From: Paenibacillus sp. 1781tsa1
Lineage (GTDB): Bacteria > Bacillota > Bacilli > Paenibacillales > Paenibacillaceae
Direction: 5' to 3'
Length of the DNA stretch: 64,000 nt
Assembly: GCF_024159265.1 (NCBI RefSeq)
Contig: NZ_JAMYWY010000001.1
Coordinates: 6,138,001 to 6,202,000 of the forward strand
The notes below the pieces were generated by a model. The model was not told where the DNA came from. It saw nothing but the letters and a program-made list of their open reading frames with translations, and did not search any database. A program made the position numbers and the translations under genes. This document shows, in pieces, positions 1 through 9,646 of the stretch. Each line of letters starts with the position of its first letter. Within the stretch, counting starts at the first letter, position 1.

Positions 1-2
1 AC

Positions 3-1775
3 ATGATGGGCATCCATTTTGATGATTACAGTACGAACTCCAGCTACTGGGATCGTTATACAAGGGAGACGGGTGCCCCATTTCTGGAAACCAAAATGGA
101 ATTTGAAAGTATCTCATCCTTTTATTTGATCATCAATCAGATCGTCGGGTTCATTATGATATTCTTAGGGGCCGTCATGATGATTATTGCCCTCATTACG
201 ATTGGCTTCACCATATCCGATGCCATTCTGGCCAACTACAAAACGATAGGTATCCTTAAATCGCTGGGACTCACTTCCCGGGGCACCATTGGTACCTACG
301 TCATTCAATATGCCCTGCTGTCTATCATCGCCGTTCTTCCCGGGCTGGTACTGAGCGTATTCGTCTCCAAATTCATCATCAACATCTCCGTATCGTCCCT
401 GCGGACTGGCCAGGGTGATCTTCCAATTGAGGGCATTGGAGCTGCTATTGTTGTAGGGCTACTGTTACTCGTCTTGGTTATTGCATTCGTCGTGTTATAC
501 GCCAGAAAAGCTCGCACGATCGAGCCTGTTCAGGCCATTCGGTACGGTATGTCGGAGAGCGACAATGTACGCATGGCGCGACGAATGAATTCACCTCTCG
601 CAAACCGGGCCTTGTTTGGACGATTGCCCGTATCTTTTGTCATCGGCATACGCAATCTGATCAAAAACAGCAAAAGCTCGGTTCTGATGTTATTGCTAAC
701 AACGATGGCTGCTTCCGTACTTGTCCTCGGGTATGTTGTACTGACCAGCATTACCGGAATCTATCAGACGGCGGCCAAATGGGGTTATGACAATGCTAAC
801 ATTGCCGCAGTCGTTGTAAACAAAGCTACGTTTCCGAGAGCAGAGCTGCAGAACGTATTGGAAGAAGATCCTCGCATCAAAAATGTGGGCTGGCAAGGGA
901 ACATCACCGGAGTTATCCTTCCAGATGATTCAACCGACGTGGCCAGCCAATCTACCAGTCTTTATCTAAGAGTACTGGATGGAAGCTATCAAGATCTTGG
1001 TTTTGAGACGTTGAGAGGAAACAATCCGGAACGCGAAAATGAAATTTCAATCGGGGTTAGTGTTGCCAAGATGTTAAACAAGGATATGGGAGATCTCATT
1101 GATCTCTACATTGAAGGAGAGAAACGCACGTTCATGATCTCGGGCATCTATCAGGCCATCTCCGACATGTCGGTATCCGGAAGAATCACAGCTCAAGCGC
1201 TTCGAAGCGTGAATCCGAATTACGGAGATGTAGATGTCGCGTTTATCAATGTCAACGATCCTTCTCAGGCGGGAGCCATTGCTAACCAATTGAATGAACA
1301 GTTCAAAGACTCTGCTTCCATCGTCACGCAAAAAACGCTGCTGGATTCCGTTTATGCAGAAGCTGCAAGCATTCTTGTGTACCCCATGGCTCTAATTGGT
1401 CTGCTGTTCATTTTGGTTACATTTATCATTATCTTCAGCACCTGCCGGATCAGTATTCGCAAAGAGAGCAAGACGTATGGCATATATAAGTCGATAGGAA
1501 TGACATCTGGAAAAATCCGTTTCTCCATTGCTACTGGAGTAGCTGCTTTAGCTCTGATTGGTTCAATGCTTGGAGTCATTGTAGGCGTATACCTTCTCCC
1601 CCTGTTACTTGAAAAAGTCCTATCGGGATACGGTATCGTACAGATTCCTCTTATTTTGAACTGGGGAGGCATTATACTCTTTGCTTGTCTGAGTATTATT
1701 GCCGCAGCTCTAGGATCGTGGGTATCGTCCAAGGTGATTCGCCAGGCATCGCCGCGTATTCTTGTCGTCGAATAA
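3..1775 (+). CDS. ABC transporter permease, FtsX/MacB type (5' end outside window)
   Basis: The 5' end is cut by the window, so only the last 590 or so residues are visible. Membrane segments fall near residues 42-72, 96-120 and 145-170 (a first FtsX-type domain), then near 228-250, followed by a soluble extracytoplasmic domain of about 200 residues and a second FtsX triplet near 458-482, 508-535 and 553-575. This duplicated FtsX/MacB_PCD layout is typical of permeases that couple to a separate ATPase and act on lipoproteins, peptides or antibiotics at the membrane rather than importing small solutes. The ATPase gene is probably upstream, outside the window. A lipoprotein gene follows 22 bases downstream on the same strand and probably belongs to the operon. 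The substrate cannot be told from the sequence. Confidence 0.85.
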   Translation: MMGIHFDDYSTNSSYWDRYTRETGAPFLETKMEFESISSFYLIINQIVGFIMIFLGAVMMIIALITIGFTISDAILANYKTIGILKSLGLTSRGTIGTYVIQYALLSIIAVLPGLVLSVFVSKFIINISVSSLRTGQGDLPIEGIGAAIVVGLLLLVLVIAFVVLYARKARTIEPVQAIRYGMSESDNVRMARRMNSPLANRALFGRLPVSFVIGIRNLIKNSKSSVLMLLLTTMAASVLVLGYVVLTSITGIYQTAAKWGYDNANIAAVVVNKATFPRAELQNVLEEDPRIKNVGWQGNITGVILPDDSTDVASQSTSLYLRVLDGSYQDLGFETLRGNNPERENEISIGVSVAKMLNKDMGDLIDLYIEGEKRTFMISGIYQAISDMSVSGRITAQALRSVNPNYGDVDVAFINVNDPSQAGAIANQLNEQFKDSASIVTQKTLLDSVYAEAASILVYPMALIGLLFILVTFIIIFSTCRISIRKESKTYGIYKSIGMTSGKIRFSIATGVAALALIGSMLGVIVGVYLLPLLLEKVLSGYGIVQIPLILNWGGIILFACLSIIAAALGSWVSSKVIRQASPRILVVE

Positions 1776-1797
1776 CATGTAGAAAGAAGGAGTACTC

Positions 1798-2658
1798 ATG
1801 CATAGCGTATACAAAAAGCTTCTGGTCGCCGCTCTAGGCTCCGTTGGCTTACTTGCGGCCTGTACGAATAATCCTCTCAACTCCTCATCAGAGAGCGGAA
1901 ATGCCCAGGGCGCCGAGTCCCAATGGATGAAGCTGATTAGCAATAATGCTATAGATAAGGAACTTGATCAAGTCAGCGAGAAATCCGCATCCAGTCTCTT
2001 GGTTGTTGATCATCCTGTAGGTAATATCGAGGTGCGGAGCAGTGAAGATGGTGAACTTCAAGTCCGTACGTACATTCAGGCTTTGAATAATCGTACCGGT
2101 GAATCCACATTGGAGGAACTGGCTCAAAATGCCGAAGTCTCCTTAACGACCAAAGGGAAAACAACCACCGTAGAGATCCACCCCAAGGATAAGGCGGGAA
2201 CCGATCTTTGGTCATGGGCCGACAAAAATATAGGAAATTCCCATTTCATCGTAAACTATGTGATTGAGGCTCCCGCCAATATCGTTGAATATGAGATCTC
2301 TACAGAAGTTGGCAATATTTCACTTGCAGGTTTAACAGGAAGCTATAAGCTTGCCAATAATACAGGCTCCATTGATCTTAAGAACATTCAAGCCCAAGGC
2401 AAATCCAGCATCAAATCCGATGCAGGTACCATCCGTCTTGATCTGAATCAGCTGCATGATGGAAGCCAGCTCAAAGCTTCAACTGAGTTGGGTACTATCA
2501 CTGCCCTGCTGCCTTCCAATCTGGCTTACACACTAAAAGCGGAAACGGATCTGGGCAAGGTCTCGGGTGCTTCAAAGGGAAAGAGTGATATCAATGGCGG
2601 TGGACCTCTGCTTTCCCTGAGCACATCTGTAGGAACCATTAAGGTAGAGAATAAGTAA
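1798..2658 (+). CDS. DUF4097-like beta-strand-repeat lipoprotein
   Basis: This is a 286-residue exported lipoprotein. The N-terminus is a lipoprotein signal peptide with lipobox LLAAC, giving a lipidated Cys near residue 22. The rest is rich in short repeats of the type VGNIEV, VGNISL, TGSIDL, AGTIRL, LGTITA and VGTIKV, the pattern of DUF4097-family proteins that fold into beta-solenoid or beta-helix sheets. An AAGAAGGAG ribosome site precedes the ATG. It lies just behind an FtsX-type permease and is probably cotranscribed, so it may be an accessory lipoprotein of that transporter or an envelope-stress component. That role is inference; DUF4097 has no defined biochemical function. Confidence 0.8.
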   Translation: MHSVYKKLLVAALGSVGLLAACTNNPLNSSSESGNAQGAESQWMKLISNNAIDKELDQVSEKSASSLLVVDHPVGNIEVRSSEDGELQVRTYIQALNNRTGESTLEELAQNAEVSLTTKGKTTTVEIHPKDKAGTDLWSWADKNIGNSHFIVNYVIEAPANIVEYEISTEVGNISLAGLTGSYKLANNTGSIDLKNIQAQGKSSIKSDAGTIRLDLNQLHDGSQLKASTELGTITALLPSNLAYTLKAETDLGKVSGASKGKSDINGGGPLLSLSTSVGTIKVENK

Positions 2659-2676
2659 ATATTAAAAGAAGTATCC

Positions 2677-2719
2677 AAAAAGCCCTTTCGTATCCTTTAT
2701 AAGATACGAAAGGGCTTTT
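2677..2719. terminator. Bidirectional terminator between lipoprotein gene and mmuM
   Basis: A 16-17 bp stem (arms 2677-2694 and 2703-2719, 8-base loop) has an A-run on the left and a T-run on the right. It can therefore terminate both converging genes. Confidence 0.9.
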
Positions 2720-2749
2720 CCATGCAGTTCTGGCTCGGCTGGATATACT

Positions 2750-3790
2750 TTAACCCCGCCACTTCTTCGCAAGCTCTCCAATCTGATGTGGAGTCGTGCG
2801 GCAGCAGCCGCCAATAATTTTTGCCCCCGCAGCAACCCACTGTTCCGAAGCATCACTCATACTGCCACATGTACCCTGTCCACTCCACGTCTTCGTTGCT
2901 GCATCGTATACTTCTCCCGAGTTAGGATACACAATAACAGGTTTATCGCTGGTACGGCTGAGAATACTCACTGCTTCCGTCACCACTTCCATGGGAGCAC
3001 AGTTCAGGCCAATTGCAGCAATCTGCGGCTCGGAACCAAACAATTGTGCACATGTTTCAATCGGCGTGCCCTCACTGATTGCCGTCCCATCTTTCAAGGA
3101 GAAAGATAGCCAGGCATACGCATGAGGAAACTCCTTTAGCAAATCAATCAGCACCTGTGCTTCCTGCAAGGATGGAATGGTCTCAAAAGCCAGAATATCA
3201 GCACCCGCTTCAAGCAATGCGGCCATCCGCGGACGATGGAATGCAGTCAAAGTCTCATCTGACACACCGTAGTGACCAATATACTCCGATCCATCAGCTA
3301 GATAAGCGCCGTAGGGTCCAACGGATGCAGCAACCATCGGTCGTGGCCGAGCTAAGACCACTGTCTCTAGGACATCAGACGTTTGTTGTGCCGTTCCGAG
3401 GACCAGATTGCCCTCCAGTTTGGCTTCCGTATTATTTACTCCGCCTTCCTGCACTTCTGCCCATACGTCATCTCTCGCCTGTACAGCCAGCTCCACCGTC
3501 TTGCGAATCAGGTCCAACGCTTCTTGCTCACCGATTCCTCTCTTGCGGAAGCCATCTACCGTGGCTTGATAACTGGATGTAATCGCACAGTCGGCTCCTG
3601 CCCTGAAATAATCCGCATGGACCTGAACAATAACATCCGGATTCTCAAGCAACACAAGAGCCGACCATAATGGATCATCCAGATCACATCCATGCTGTTC
3701 GAGTTCTGTTGCCAGCGCTCCATCCAGAATCATGACCGGATGTTCACGCAGGATCTGTTCTATGGGGTTAGTCTGTTGTGTTTGCGTCAT
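2750..3790 (-). CDS. mmuM: Homocysteine S-methyltransferase
   Basis: The product (346 residues) transfers a methyl group from S-methylmethionine (or SAM) to homocysteine, giving methionine. It has the zinc-dependent homocysteine methyltransferase fold: [10 protein letters not shown] near residue 22, LNCAP near 265 and the C-terminal zinc ligand motif GGCCRTTP at 327-334. The protein is somewhat longer than typical MmuM (about 310) because of an extra segment around residues 107-140 between the first helices and the VAASVGPYG strand. The start has AAGAGGA upstream. The gene overlaps the 3' end of the permease gene by 23 bases, so the two are translated from one mRNA. A SAM-I riboswitch ahead of the operon ties it to methionine supply. 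Confidence 0.93.
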   Translation of the reverse strand: MTQTQQTNPIEQILREHPVMILDGALATELEQHGCDLDDPLWSALVLLENPDVIVQVHADYFRAGADCAITSSYQATVDGFRKRGIGEQEALDLIRKTVELAVQARDDVWAEVQEGGVNNTEAKLEGNLVLGTAQQTSDVLETVVLARPRPMVAASVGPYGAYLADGSEYIGHYGVSDETLTAFHRPRMAALLEAGADILAFETIPSLQEAQVLIDLLKEFPHAYAWLSFSLKDGTAISEGTPIETCAQLFGSEPQIAAIGLNCAPMEVVTEAVSILSRTSDKPVIVYPNSGEVYDAATKTWSGQGTCGSMSDASEQWVAAGAKIIGGCCRTTPHQIGELAKKWRG

Positions 3791-5180
3791 CTACTTGTCC
3801 TCTTTTCTTATTCACACGTTCTGTTAGATAATAGGCTGCGTAACATACTACGATAAATGGAACCCCACAATACAGCGCAATTCGCTGTGTTGGGTCGAAG
3901 GCAATACCTATGCATGAAGCCAGGCATAATATAAATGAAACAATCGGTACCACTGGATACAGTGGTGTGCGGTAGACCAGATTTTTGACGGCATGTCCTT
4001 CCCGGATATACTGTCTGCGGAACAAGTACTGGGAAGCGCTGATGCTCATCCATACGGCAACAACAGCCAGACCTGAGATGGAGACCAGCGTAATATACAC
4101 TGTACCAGGTGCAATGATGCTGGACAGCAAAGCCAAGGCACCACCCACCATACTGATCAGAAGTGCATTCAGCGGCACCCCGCGCTTGGTCAGTTTGGCA
4201 AACCAAGGGGAGATTGTCTTTTTATCTGCCAGAGACCAGAGCATTCGTGACGAAGCATACAGACCTGAATTCGCAGCAGAGAGAATCGCCGTCAGAATAA
4301 CAAAGTTCATAATGTCTGCTGCATAGGGTACACCCACCCGCTCCATTACCGCTACAAACGGACTTTCCAGTACACTGGCATCCGACATGGGCAGCAAAGC
4401 CGACAAGATAATAATCGTTCCGATGAAAAAAATGACCAACCGCCACAGCGTGGTATGAATAGCTTTGGGAATTGTCTTTTCCGGATTCTCCGTTTCTCCA
4501 GCGGCAATACCGATTAACTCGGTGCCTGAGAATGCAAAGTTAACAGCAAGCATGGTCATCAATATCGCTGTAGCCCCATGAGGGAACCACCCGGATGCTG
4601 TAATATTGGAAAGGAATGGAGCCGGTTCAGAATCCGCCATGGGGATGAACCCAAACATGGCTGCACCACCAATAATAATGAAGACTACGATGGTAACTAC
4701 TTTCACAGAAGAGAACCAGAACTCGGATTCTGCAAATAATTTTACCGTTAAAGCATTGAACAAAAAGATCATCAGTGCAAAAAGCGCGCTCCATATCCAT
4801 ACGTTTACCGATGGGAACCAGCGCTGCATCAACAGACCGGCGGCTGTGAATTCGGAGCCAAGCGCAACAGTCCAGGTTAACCAGTACAACCAAGCCACCG
4901 TGTAACCTGTTGCTGGTCCGATATATTTAGCTGCATAACTATGAAATGCTCCCGTCTCCGGCATATGAACAGACAGTTCACCAAGACAGAGCATGACCAA
5001 ATATACTACGATGGCTCCAATCAGGTAGGAAAGAATGGTTCCCAGTGGCCCCGCCTGCTGGATTGTGTAGCCCGAGCTCAGGAATAATCCCGTTCCAATG
5101 ACTCCACCCAGAGAGAGCATGACCACATGCCGTGCCTGCATTTTCCGCTGAAAATGCCCTTTGTCGTTGTTGTTCTCCAT
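3768..5180 (-). CDS. mmuP: Amino-acid permease, probable S-methylmethionine transporter
   Basis: This 470-residue APC-superfamily permease has about 12 membrane segments. The N-terminal region carries the typical family sequence around residues 15-40 ([21 protein letters not shown]). It resembles the MmuP/YbgF/GABA permease branch. The assignment to S-methylmethionine rests mainly on context: it is overlapped by mmuM and sits behind a SAM-I riboswitch, the arrangement used for methionine salvage. A GGGAGCAGC ribosome site precedes the ATG. Direct transport specificity cannot be read from the sequence, and a general amino-acid permease remains possible. Confidence 0.85.
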   Translation of the reverse strand: MENNNDKGHFQRKMQARHVVMLSLGGVIGTGLFLSSGYTIQQAGPLGTILSYLIGAIVVYLVMLCLGELSVHMPETGAFHSYAAKYIGPATGYTVAWLYWLTWTVALGSEFTAAGLLMQRWFPSVNVWIWSALFALMIFLFNALTVKLFAESEFWFSSVKVVTIVVFIIIGGAAMFGFIPMADSEPAPFLSNITASGWFPHGATAILMTMLAVNFAFSGTELIGIAAGETENPEKTIPKAIHTTLWRLVIFFIGTIIILSALLPMSDASVLESPFVAVMERVGVPYAADIMNFVILTAILSAANSGLYASSRMLWSLADKKTISPWFAKLTKRGVPLNALLISMVGGALALLSSIIAPGTVYITLVSISGLAVVAVWMSISASQYLFRRQYIREGHAVKNLVYRTPLYPVVPIVSFILCLASCIGIAFDPTQRIALYCGVPFIVVCYAAYYLTERVNKKRGQVDDANTTD

Positions 5181-5213
5181 ACCTGCTGCTCCCTACTTCT
5201 TCATCCAGAAAAA

Positions 5214-5248
5214 ACAAAAAAGACCCACTCTTCCTAAAGAGTGCGCCG
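5214..5248 (-). terminator. Riboswitch expression-platform terminator
   Basis: On the minus strand a stem with 7 perfect pairs (CACTCTT/AAGAGTG) and further pairs below is followed by TTTTTTGTTTT. It lies directly after the SAM-I aptamer and before mmuP, where a SAM-stabilised terminator is expected. Confidence 0.85.
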
Positions 5249-5265
5249 TTACTGACAAATAAAAA

Positions 5266-5375
5266 CAAACGCTCCTATCTATCAGGCTGTTCACCCGCTG
5301 GAATTAGCACAGTATCCTTCAGATCTGTTGCTGAGGTTTCTAAGGGCCAGTCCCTCCACCTCTCTGGATAAGAAA
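5266..5375 (-). ncRNA. SAM-I (S-box) riboswitch aptamer
   Basis: Read on the minus strand, the element starts with CTTATCCAGAGAGGTGGAGG and runs through GACTGGCCC, GAAACC, CAGCAAC, AAGGATACTGTGCTAATTCCAGC-type blocks in the S-box order. It closes with GATAGGAG, which pairs with the 5' CTTATC to form P1. SAM binding is expected to favour the downstream terminator, so mmuP-mmuM is expressed when SAM is low. The identification is from recognisable consensus blocks, not a covariance search. Confidence 0.93.
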
Positions 5376-5388
5376 ATGATTTTTTACT

Positions 5389-5417
5389 AATATATCGATC
5401 TATCATGAATGTGTCAA
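5389..5417 (-). promoter_or_regulatory. Sigma-A promoter of mmuP-mmuM
   Basis: TTGACA (5412-5417) and TATATT (5389-5394), with exactly 17 bases between, lie just upstream of the SAM-I aptamer on the minus strand. Confidence 0.85.
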
Positions 5418-5444
5418 CATTTAAATCATAAATGGCACACCTCG

Positions 5445-6647
5445 CTATTCGGTAGAAGACCCCGGATTGGTAATGGTGGTCTTTACCTCGTACGTGATCG
5501 GCACGGTGCTAAAAATTTTATCCCAATCGTCTTTAACTTTTTTCCATGTTTTAGGTTCTTTGATACGCAAGCTATCCCGAAAATCCGCAACATCAACTTT
5601 GTAGGTATGCTGAAGTTTGTATAACACCTGTCGAATCTGTTGTTCGGCAAGCTCAGCAAAATCCTTTTCCAATTCTCTGAGATATTCACCTTTTTCCTCT
5701 TCCTCCGGAGAGCGCCAATCCTCCATCAGCCAGCCTTCGGATTCAGTCTTCACATGGAATGAAATATCATTGCCAACCACCTTGGGAATAATTTTCACCT
5801 TTTTCTTCTTGATTTCATATACCACGGTGAATCCTTGCTTGTTATGTGTCTTTAAGACACCTCCTTTTTTTTTGGAATTGAGCCATGACAAACCCTCAAG
5901 ATCTGTTTGACTAAGTTCTCCGATGAATTTGGTTGTTTTCCCATCAAAAATGCTGCCTCCAGAGAACTTGTCCTCTCCATGGGAATTCAACACATTTTGA
6001 AGCAGAAAGCTGGAACCGGACTGCATCTGTGCATCTAACTTAGACAGTAATACAGGATCCAATATTTTGTTGGACAAGTACGAATTGTTCGTAATTCCTG
6101 TGAGATAAAAAGCCGGAATCCGAGACGGGTCCTGTGAAGTCAACACATCTAATGCAGAATGATGACTGATCAGCACCAGGCAGTTCGGTCGAATATCATT
6201 ATCCCGTAGTACAAAATCAAGTAATTGGTCCAGACCATATTTTTTGGCAATATCCTTGGAGACAACGATTACCTTCAGATGATGTCCAATGAGGGGGCGA
6301 TCGCGTCTTAACGCAAACTGACGGAAGATTTGCAACATGGAATCTCCACTGAGCTGTTCATTGGAGTAGGATGTTTTGCCGGAAGAAGGCGAACCGGATT
6401 GTTGGCTCGATTGACTATTGGTGAAGCCTGGAGCAATTTGCACCGTAGCGGTTACATAGTTCTTCTTAGGATATGTTCCTCCCTGTTCAGCGATGTCTTT
6501 TTCGAATGCTGTCTCTTTACCGACATCAATTCCAAGACCGACATAAAGACTTAGATCCTCTATTTCCCGACTGCTCCAGCATCCGGATATCAATAACAGA
6601 ATGCACAAGGCAGAAGCTACACGTAAGAGAATACGGAATGGTATCAT
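5445..6647 (-). CDS. gerAC: GerC-family spore germination lipoprotein (Ger(x)C)
   Basis: The product (400 residues) is the C subunit of a germinant receptor in the spore inner membrane. A lipoprotein signal ends in LLISGC, with the modified Cys at residue 23. The following WSSREIEDLSLYVGLGIDVG matches the start of mature Ger(x)C proteins, and the length is usual. The ATG overlaps the stop of the B-subunit gene in an ATGA junction (6644-6647), implying translational coupling. It is the last gene of a gerA-type operon; which germinant is sensed cannot be told. Names gerAA/AB/AC are used for family position, not proven orthology to B. subtilis gerA. Confidence 0.92.
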   Translation of the reverse strand: MIPFRILLRVASALCILLLISGCWSSREIEDLSLYVGLGIDVGKETAFEKDIAEQGGTYPKKNYVTATVQIAPGFTNSQSSQQSGSPSSGKTSYSNEQLSGDSMLQIFRQFALRRDRPLIGHHLKVIVVSKDIAKKYGLDQLLDFVLRDNDIRPNCLVLISHHSALDVLTSQDPSRIPAFYLTGITNNSYLSNKILDPVLLSKLDAQMQSGSSFLLQNVLNSHGEDKFSGGSIFDGKTTKFIGELSQTDLEGLSWLNSKKKGGVLKTHNKQGFTVVYEIKKKKVKIIPKVVGNDISFHVKTESEGWLMEDWRSPEEEEKGEYLRELEKDFAELAEQQIRQVLYKLQHTYKVDVADFRDSLRIKEPKTWKKVKDDWDKIFSTVPITYEVKTTITNPGSSTE

Positions 6648-7744
6648 GCATGCTTGCCTCCTTTTTTGCGAATCAGACTTAACAACAGTAGGACCAGAGG
6701 TAAAATGGCGAATAGTATCACGGATACATTGCCGAGCATATCCCCGAGTGTAAAGGTATCATCCACCGTTTTAGGCATCATTGCTGTCACATAAATGAAC
6801 GGAAGCAGACCATACATAATGCCCTTGATTTTTTTTGAACGGAACAAATCACGAATGCCCACCGACGCGCAATAATGTGTAATCGCTGTAGTCGAAAAGA
6901 TTTGCATAATCCAGATGACCAACAATAAAGATTCGAACCGTTCAAATATCAAACCTTGTATCTCGAAGCTTCTTACCAAATCCAGCGTTGGCCAAGTCCG
7001 TGTTTTGATTCCATCGAGGGATAGACTACCTACAACCATGACAACAGTAATCAAATAGATTGCGGTCGTTATGAATATCCCCCAGCTCATTGCCATATTG
7101 CTCTTCTTCGGATTTTTCATATAAGCAGTCATGATTAGCATCACCTCATACCCCGTATATGACAATAGAGATGGCTTCAGTCCTTTGAAAACGGGCATAA
7201 GCCCCTCCCCGAGCACCGGTCTTAGATTCCCAATCTCGAATAGCTGATTACTCAGCAGAATTTCAATCACAAAGATAATGATTGTAATCGGCAGAATAAT
7301 CTCGAACACACGTACAATGACACCAAGCCCGCCTGAGATCATATATATACCGATCCACATGAAGACCATAATAATCGCCCATGTGGGGGTGCGTTCAAGC
7401 AGATACATCCCTGTTACTTCAGCCATAACTCTAATTTCGAATGCGGCAATCACCATAAAGTACATAATCATGGCAAATCCTAATATGTAAGCAATCCAGC
7501 TCCCCGTAATTTCACGGGTGAACTGGAATACCGTTTTCCCTGGAAATCTGCGACACAAGGTTACCAGTACAATTCCGACACCTGCAATAATCAGTCCCGA
7601 CAGAATAATGGATATCCAGACATCCGGTGTTCCGACAGCCTTACTGGTCGTTCGAGGTAACGTCAAGATCCCGGCACCAAGCATGTAATTGACAATAATG
7701 ACAACGGCCTGTGTCGTGGTTATCTTTTGTGGGGAGCCATTCAC
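6644..7744 (-). CDS. gerAB: GerB-family spore germination permease
   Basis: The product (366 residues) is a polytopic member of the amino-acid/polyamine/organocation superfamily with about 10 membrane helices, and forms the B subunit of a germinant receptor that binds germinant in the spore inner membrane. The N-terminal TTQAVVIIVNYMLGAGILTL and later LLSYTGYEVMLI regions are typical of the family. GGAGGTGAA lies close to the ATG. The gene sits between the A and C subunits, 40 bases after the A gene and overlapping the C gene by 4 bases. Confidence 0.92.
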   Translation of the reverse strand: MNGSPQKITTTQAVVIIVNYMLGAGILTLPRTTSKAVGTPDVWISIILSGLIIAGVGIVLVTLCRRFPGKTVFQFTREITGSWIAYILGFAMIMYFMVIAAFEIRVMAEVTGMYLLERTPTWAIIMVFMWIGIYMISGGLGVIVRVFEIILPITIIIFVIEILLSNQLFEIGNLRPVLGEGLMPVFKGLKPSLLSYTGYEVMLIMTAYMKNPKKSNMAMSWGIFITTAIYLITVVMVVGSLSLDGIKTRTWPTLDLVRSFEIQGLIFERFESLLLVIWIMQIFSTTAITHYCASVGIRDLFRSKKIKGIMYGLLPFIYVTAMMPKTVDDTFTLGDMLGNVSVILFAILPLVLLLLSLIRKKGGKHA

Positions 7745-7784
7745 TTCATTTCACCTCCAGACCTCTTGTCCATAAGAATTCAAA

Positions 7785-9497
7785 TTATTCTTTTCGATCC
7801 TTGTCGATTGGTTTATTCATATCGGGACGCATTCTCATCATGTTTAACGGAGCACGTATAACGAAATCCTTCCAGTCATTCAAATGATAAGGAACCGCTG
7901 GTGCAACATAAGGTACGCCGAAACTGGAGAGTCGTGCCAAATGCGTGCATACAAGCAGGAAAAACATAACCACACCATAAAGACCAAGAATGGCTGCACT
8001 AAACATCGCGGCAAATCGCAGAATTCGCAGCGTTAACCCTGCACTATAGACAGGAATCGTAAAGGAAGAGATCGCGGTAACCGCAACGACAATAACCAGG
8101 AATTGGCTTATGATTCCTGCCTGTACCGCTGCTTGCCCAATAATCAGACCTCCAACGATACCCATCGCTGGCGCAATCGGTTTAGGCAGCCGTATCCCTG
8201 CCTCCCTCAGAATCTCAATAGAAATTTCCATGATCAGTACTTCAATGATCGAAGGAAACGGTACTCCTGTCCGCGTTTCAATAATCGTCAAAACCAGCTT
8301 GGTCGGGATAAGACCAGGGTGGAACGAAATAAACGAAATATAGAGTGCAGGAGCGAGCAATGCCAACATCGCAGCCATAAAACGCAGCACACGTAAAAAA
8401 GTTCCTGGAATCCAGCGTTCATAATAATCTTCGGGAGATTGGAGCAACATGCTAAAGGTCACGGGTACAACGAGCACAAATGGCGTCCCATCCAACAGAA
8501 TAGCCACCCGACCTTCCAGCAAAGCACCGATTACCCGGTCAGGCCTTTCCGTATTTAGTACCTGCTGAAAAGGACTTAGGGTACTATCTTCAATGAGCTG
8601 CTCCACATAACCTGATTCCAGCATCGAATCCATATCCATCTCTTCGATTCGCTTGCAGACCTCCGTTACGAGATTCGGATCGGCAATATCCTGAATATAG
8701 GCTATCGCCAAATCTTTTTTGATCCGTGAACCCACTTCATACTTCTGAATGAACAGGCTCTGATCACTTCCGTAACGACGTAAAATGCCTGTATTATCGC
8801 TTAATTGCTCTGTGAAACCAATCCGAGGTCCACGGATTAATCCTTCGGACACAGGTTCATTCACGCCTCGTGATTTGATCTTGTGGCCTCCAATTAATAA
8901 AGCACCTGGTAAACCATCAACCAACAGTGCATTTTTTCCGAAAAGCACCCCAATTGAGAGCTCTTGGAGAGACTTGGTCTCCTCAACCAGGCTGACAGGA
9001 AGTAATTGATCCTTCAGGTATGCCGACAGTAGGTGTGCGTTGTCTGGATGAAGGAACCCCTCCTGCTTAAGTAGGGGAACACCTTCTAACATTAACGGTG
9101 TAATTAAGTGATCATCTACTAAGTCCTGATCTACCAGGCCTTCGGTGTAGATGACCGCAGCCCGTGTATTCGTTCCCCTAATCGTAAATTCCCGAATATG
9201 CACATCTGCATTTTTGCCAAAGCTTTCTTTTACGCTAATCAAATTTGTATTATACTTCTCCGTTAATTTAATATTGGCATAATGGCCTGTCTCGGTTCCT
9301 TGGCCCTGTCCTTTGGCTGCTGGCGAGATATCCTTCGAGGATATAGTAGGTTGCTTCGAACGAGAGAAGCTTCCACGCTTAATGGCGGCATTGATCCAGC
9401 GCGTAGTCATGGTAATCGCAATCGGAATAATGAAAACCAAGAATGCCTGAATCCATATGGGCCCTTCTGGCACGTAGGATAGAATTGTTGACCACAT
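7785..9497 (-). CDS. gerAA: GerA-family spore germination protein
   Basis: The product (570 residues from the chosen start) is the A subunit of a germinant receptor. The soluble N-domain (about residues 75-330) includes FTIRGTNTRAAVIYTEGLVD and the region ending STLSPFQQVLNTERPD. A membrane domain of four to five helices and a short charged tail follow. The start at 9497 is preferred over an in-frame codon at 9602 because TAGGGGTGG precedes it closely, while the longer version would run into the upstream terminator. Unusually, residues about 12-32 form an extra hydrophobic segment ahead of the N-domain. It is the first gene of the three-gene receptor operon. Confidence 0.92.
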   Translation of the reverse strand: MWSTILSYVPEGPIWIQAFLVFIIPIAITMTTRWINAAIKRGSFSRSKQPTISSKDISPAAKGQGQGTETGHYANIKLTEKYNTNLISVKESFGKNADVHIREFTIRGTNTRAAVIYTEGLVDQDLVDDHLITPLMLEGVPLLKQEGFLHPDNAHLLSAYLKDQLLPVSLVEETKSLQELSIGVLFGKNALLVDGLPGALLIGGHKIKSRGVNEPVSEGLIRGPRIGFTEQLSDNTGILRRYGSDQSLFIQKYEVGSRIKKDLAIAYIQDIADPNLVTEVCKRIEEMDMDSMLESGYVEQLIEDSTLSPFQQVLNTERPDRVIGALLEGRVAILLDGTPFVLVVPVTFSMLLQSPEDYYERWIPGTFLRVLRFMAAMLALLAPALYISFISFHPGLIPTKLVLTIIETRTGVPFPSIIEVLIMEISIEILREAGIRLPKPIAPAMGIVGGLIIGQAAVQAGIISQFLVIVVAVTAISSFTIPVYSAGLTLRILRFAAMFSAAILGLYGVVMFFLLVCTHLARLSSFGVPYVAPAVPYHLNDWKDFVIRAPLNMMRMRPDMNKPIDKDRKE

Positions 9498-9600
9498 GTT
9501 CCCACCCCTACATTTCTCTGCATGTGAAGCTGCAGGTATTCCCAAGTATTGTGTCCCCGTTTGATCACAATAATTCCCGTTTTTTTGTGTGCTGAACGAC

Positions 9601-9632
9601 AAAAAAAGCGGTTCCTTGTGTAAGGAACCGCC
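9601..9632 (-). terminator. Terminator of the PAS/chemotaxis transducer gene
   Basis: A perfect 10-bp stem GCGGTTCCTT/AAGGAACCGC (9608-9617, 9622-9631) with a 4-base loop is followed on the minus strand by seven T. It separates the transducer gene from the germination operon. Confidence 0.92.
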
Positions 9633-9646
9633 ATCACTATATATTC

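Noticed and set aside
9498-9602. 35-residue N-terminal extension of the GerA-type subunit
   Set aside because: It would begin in the upstream terminator tail; the ATG at 9497 has a strong ribosome site.
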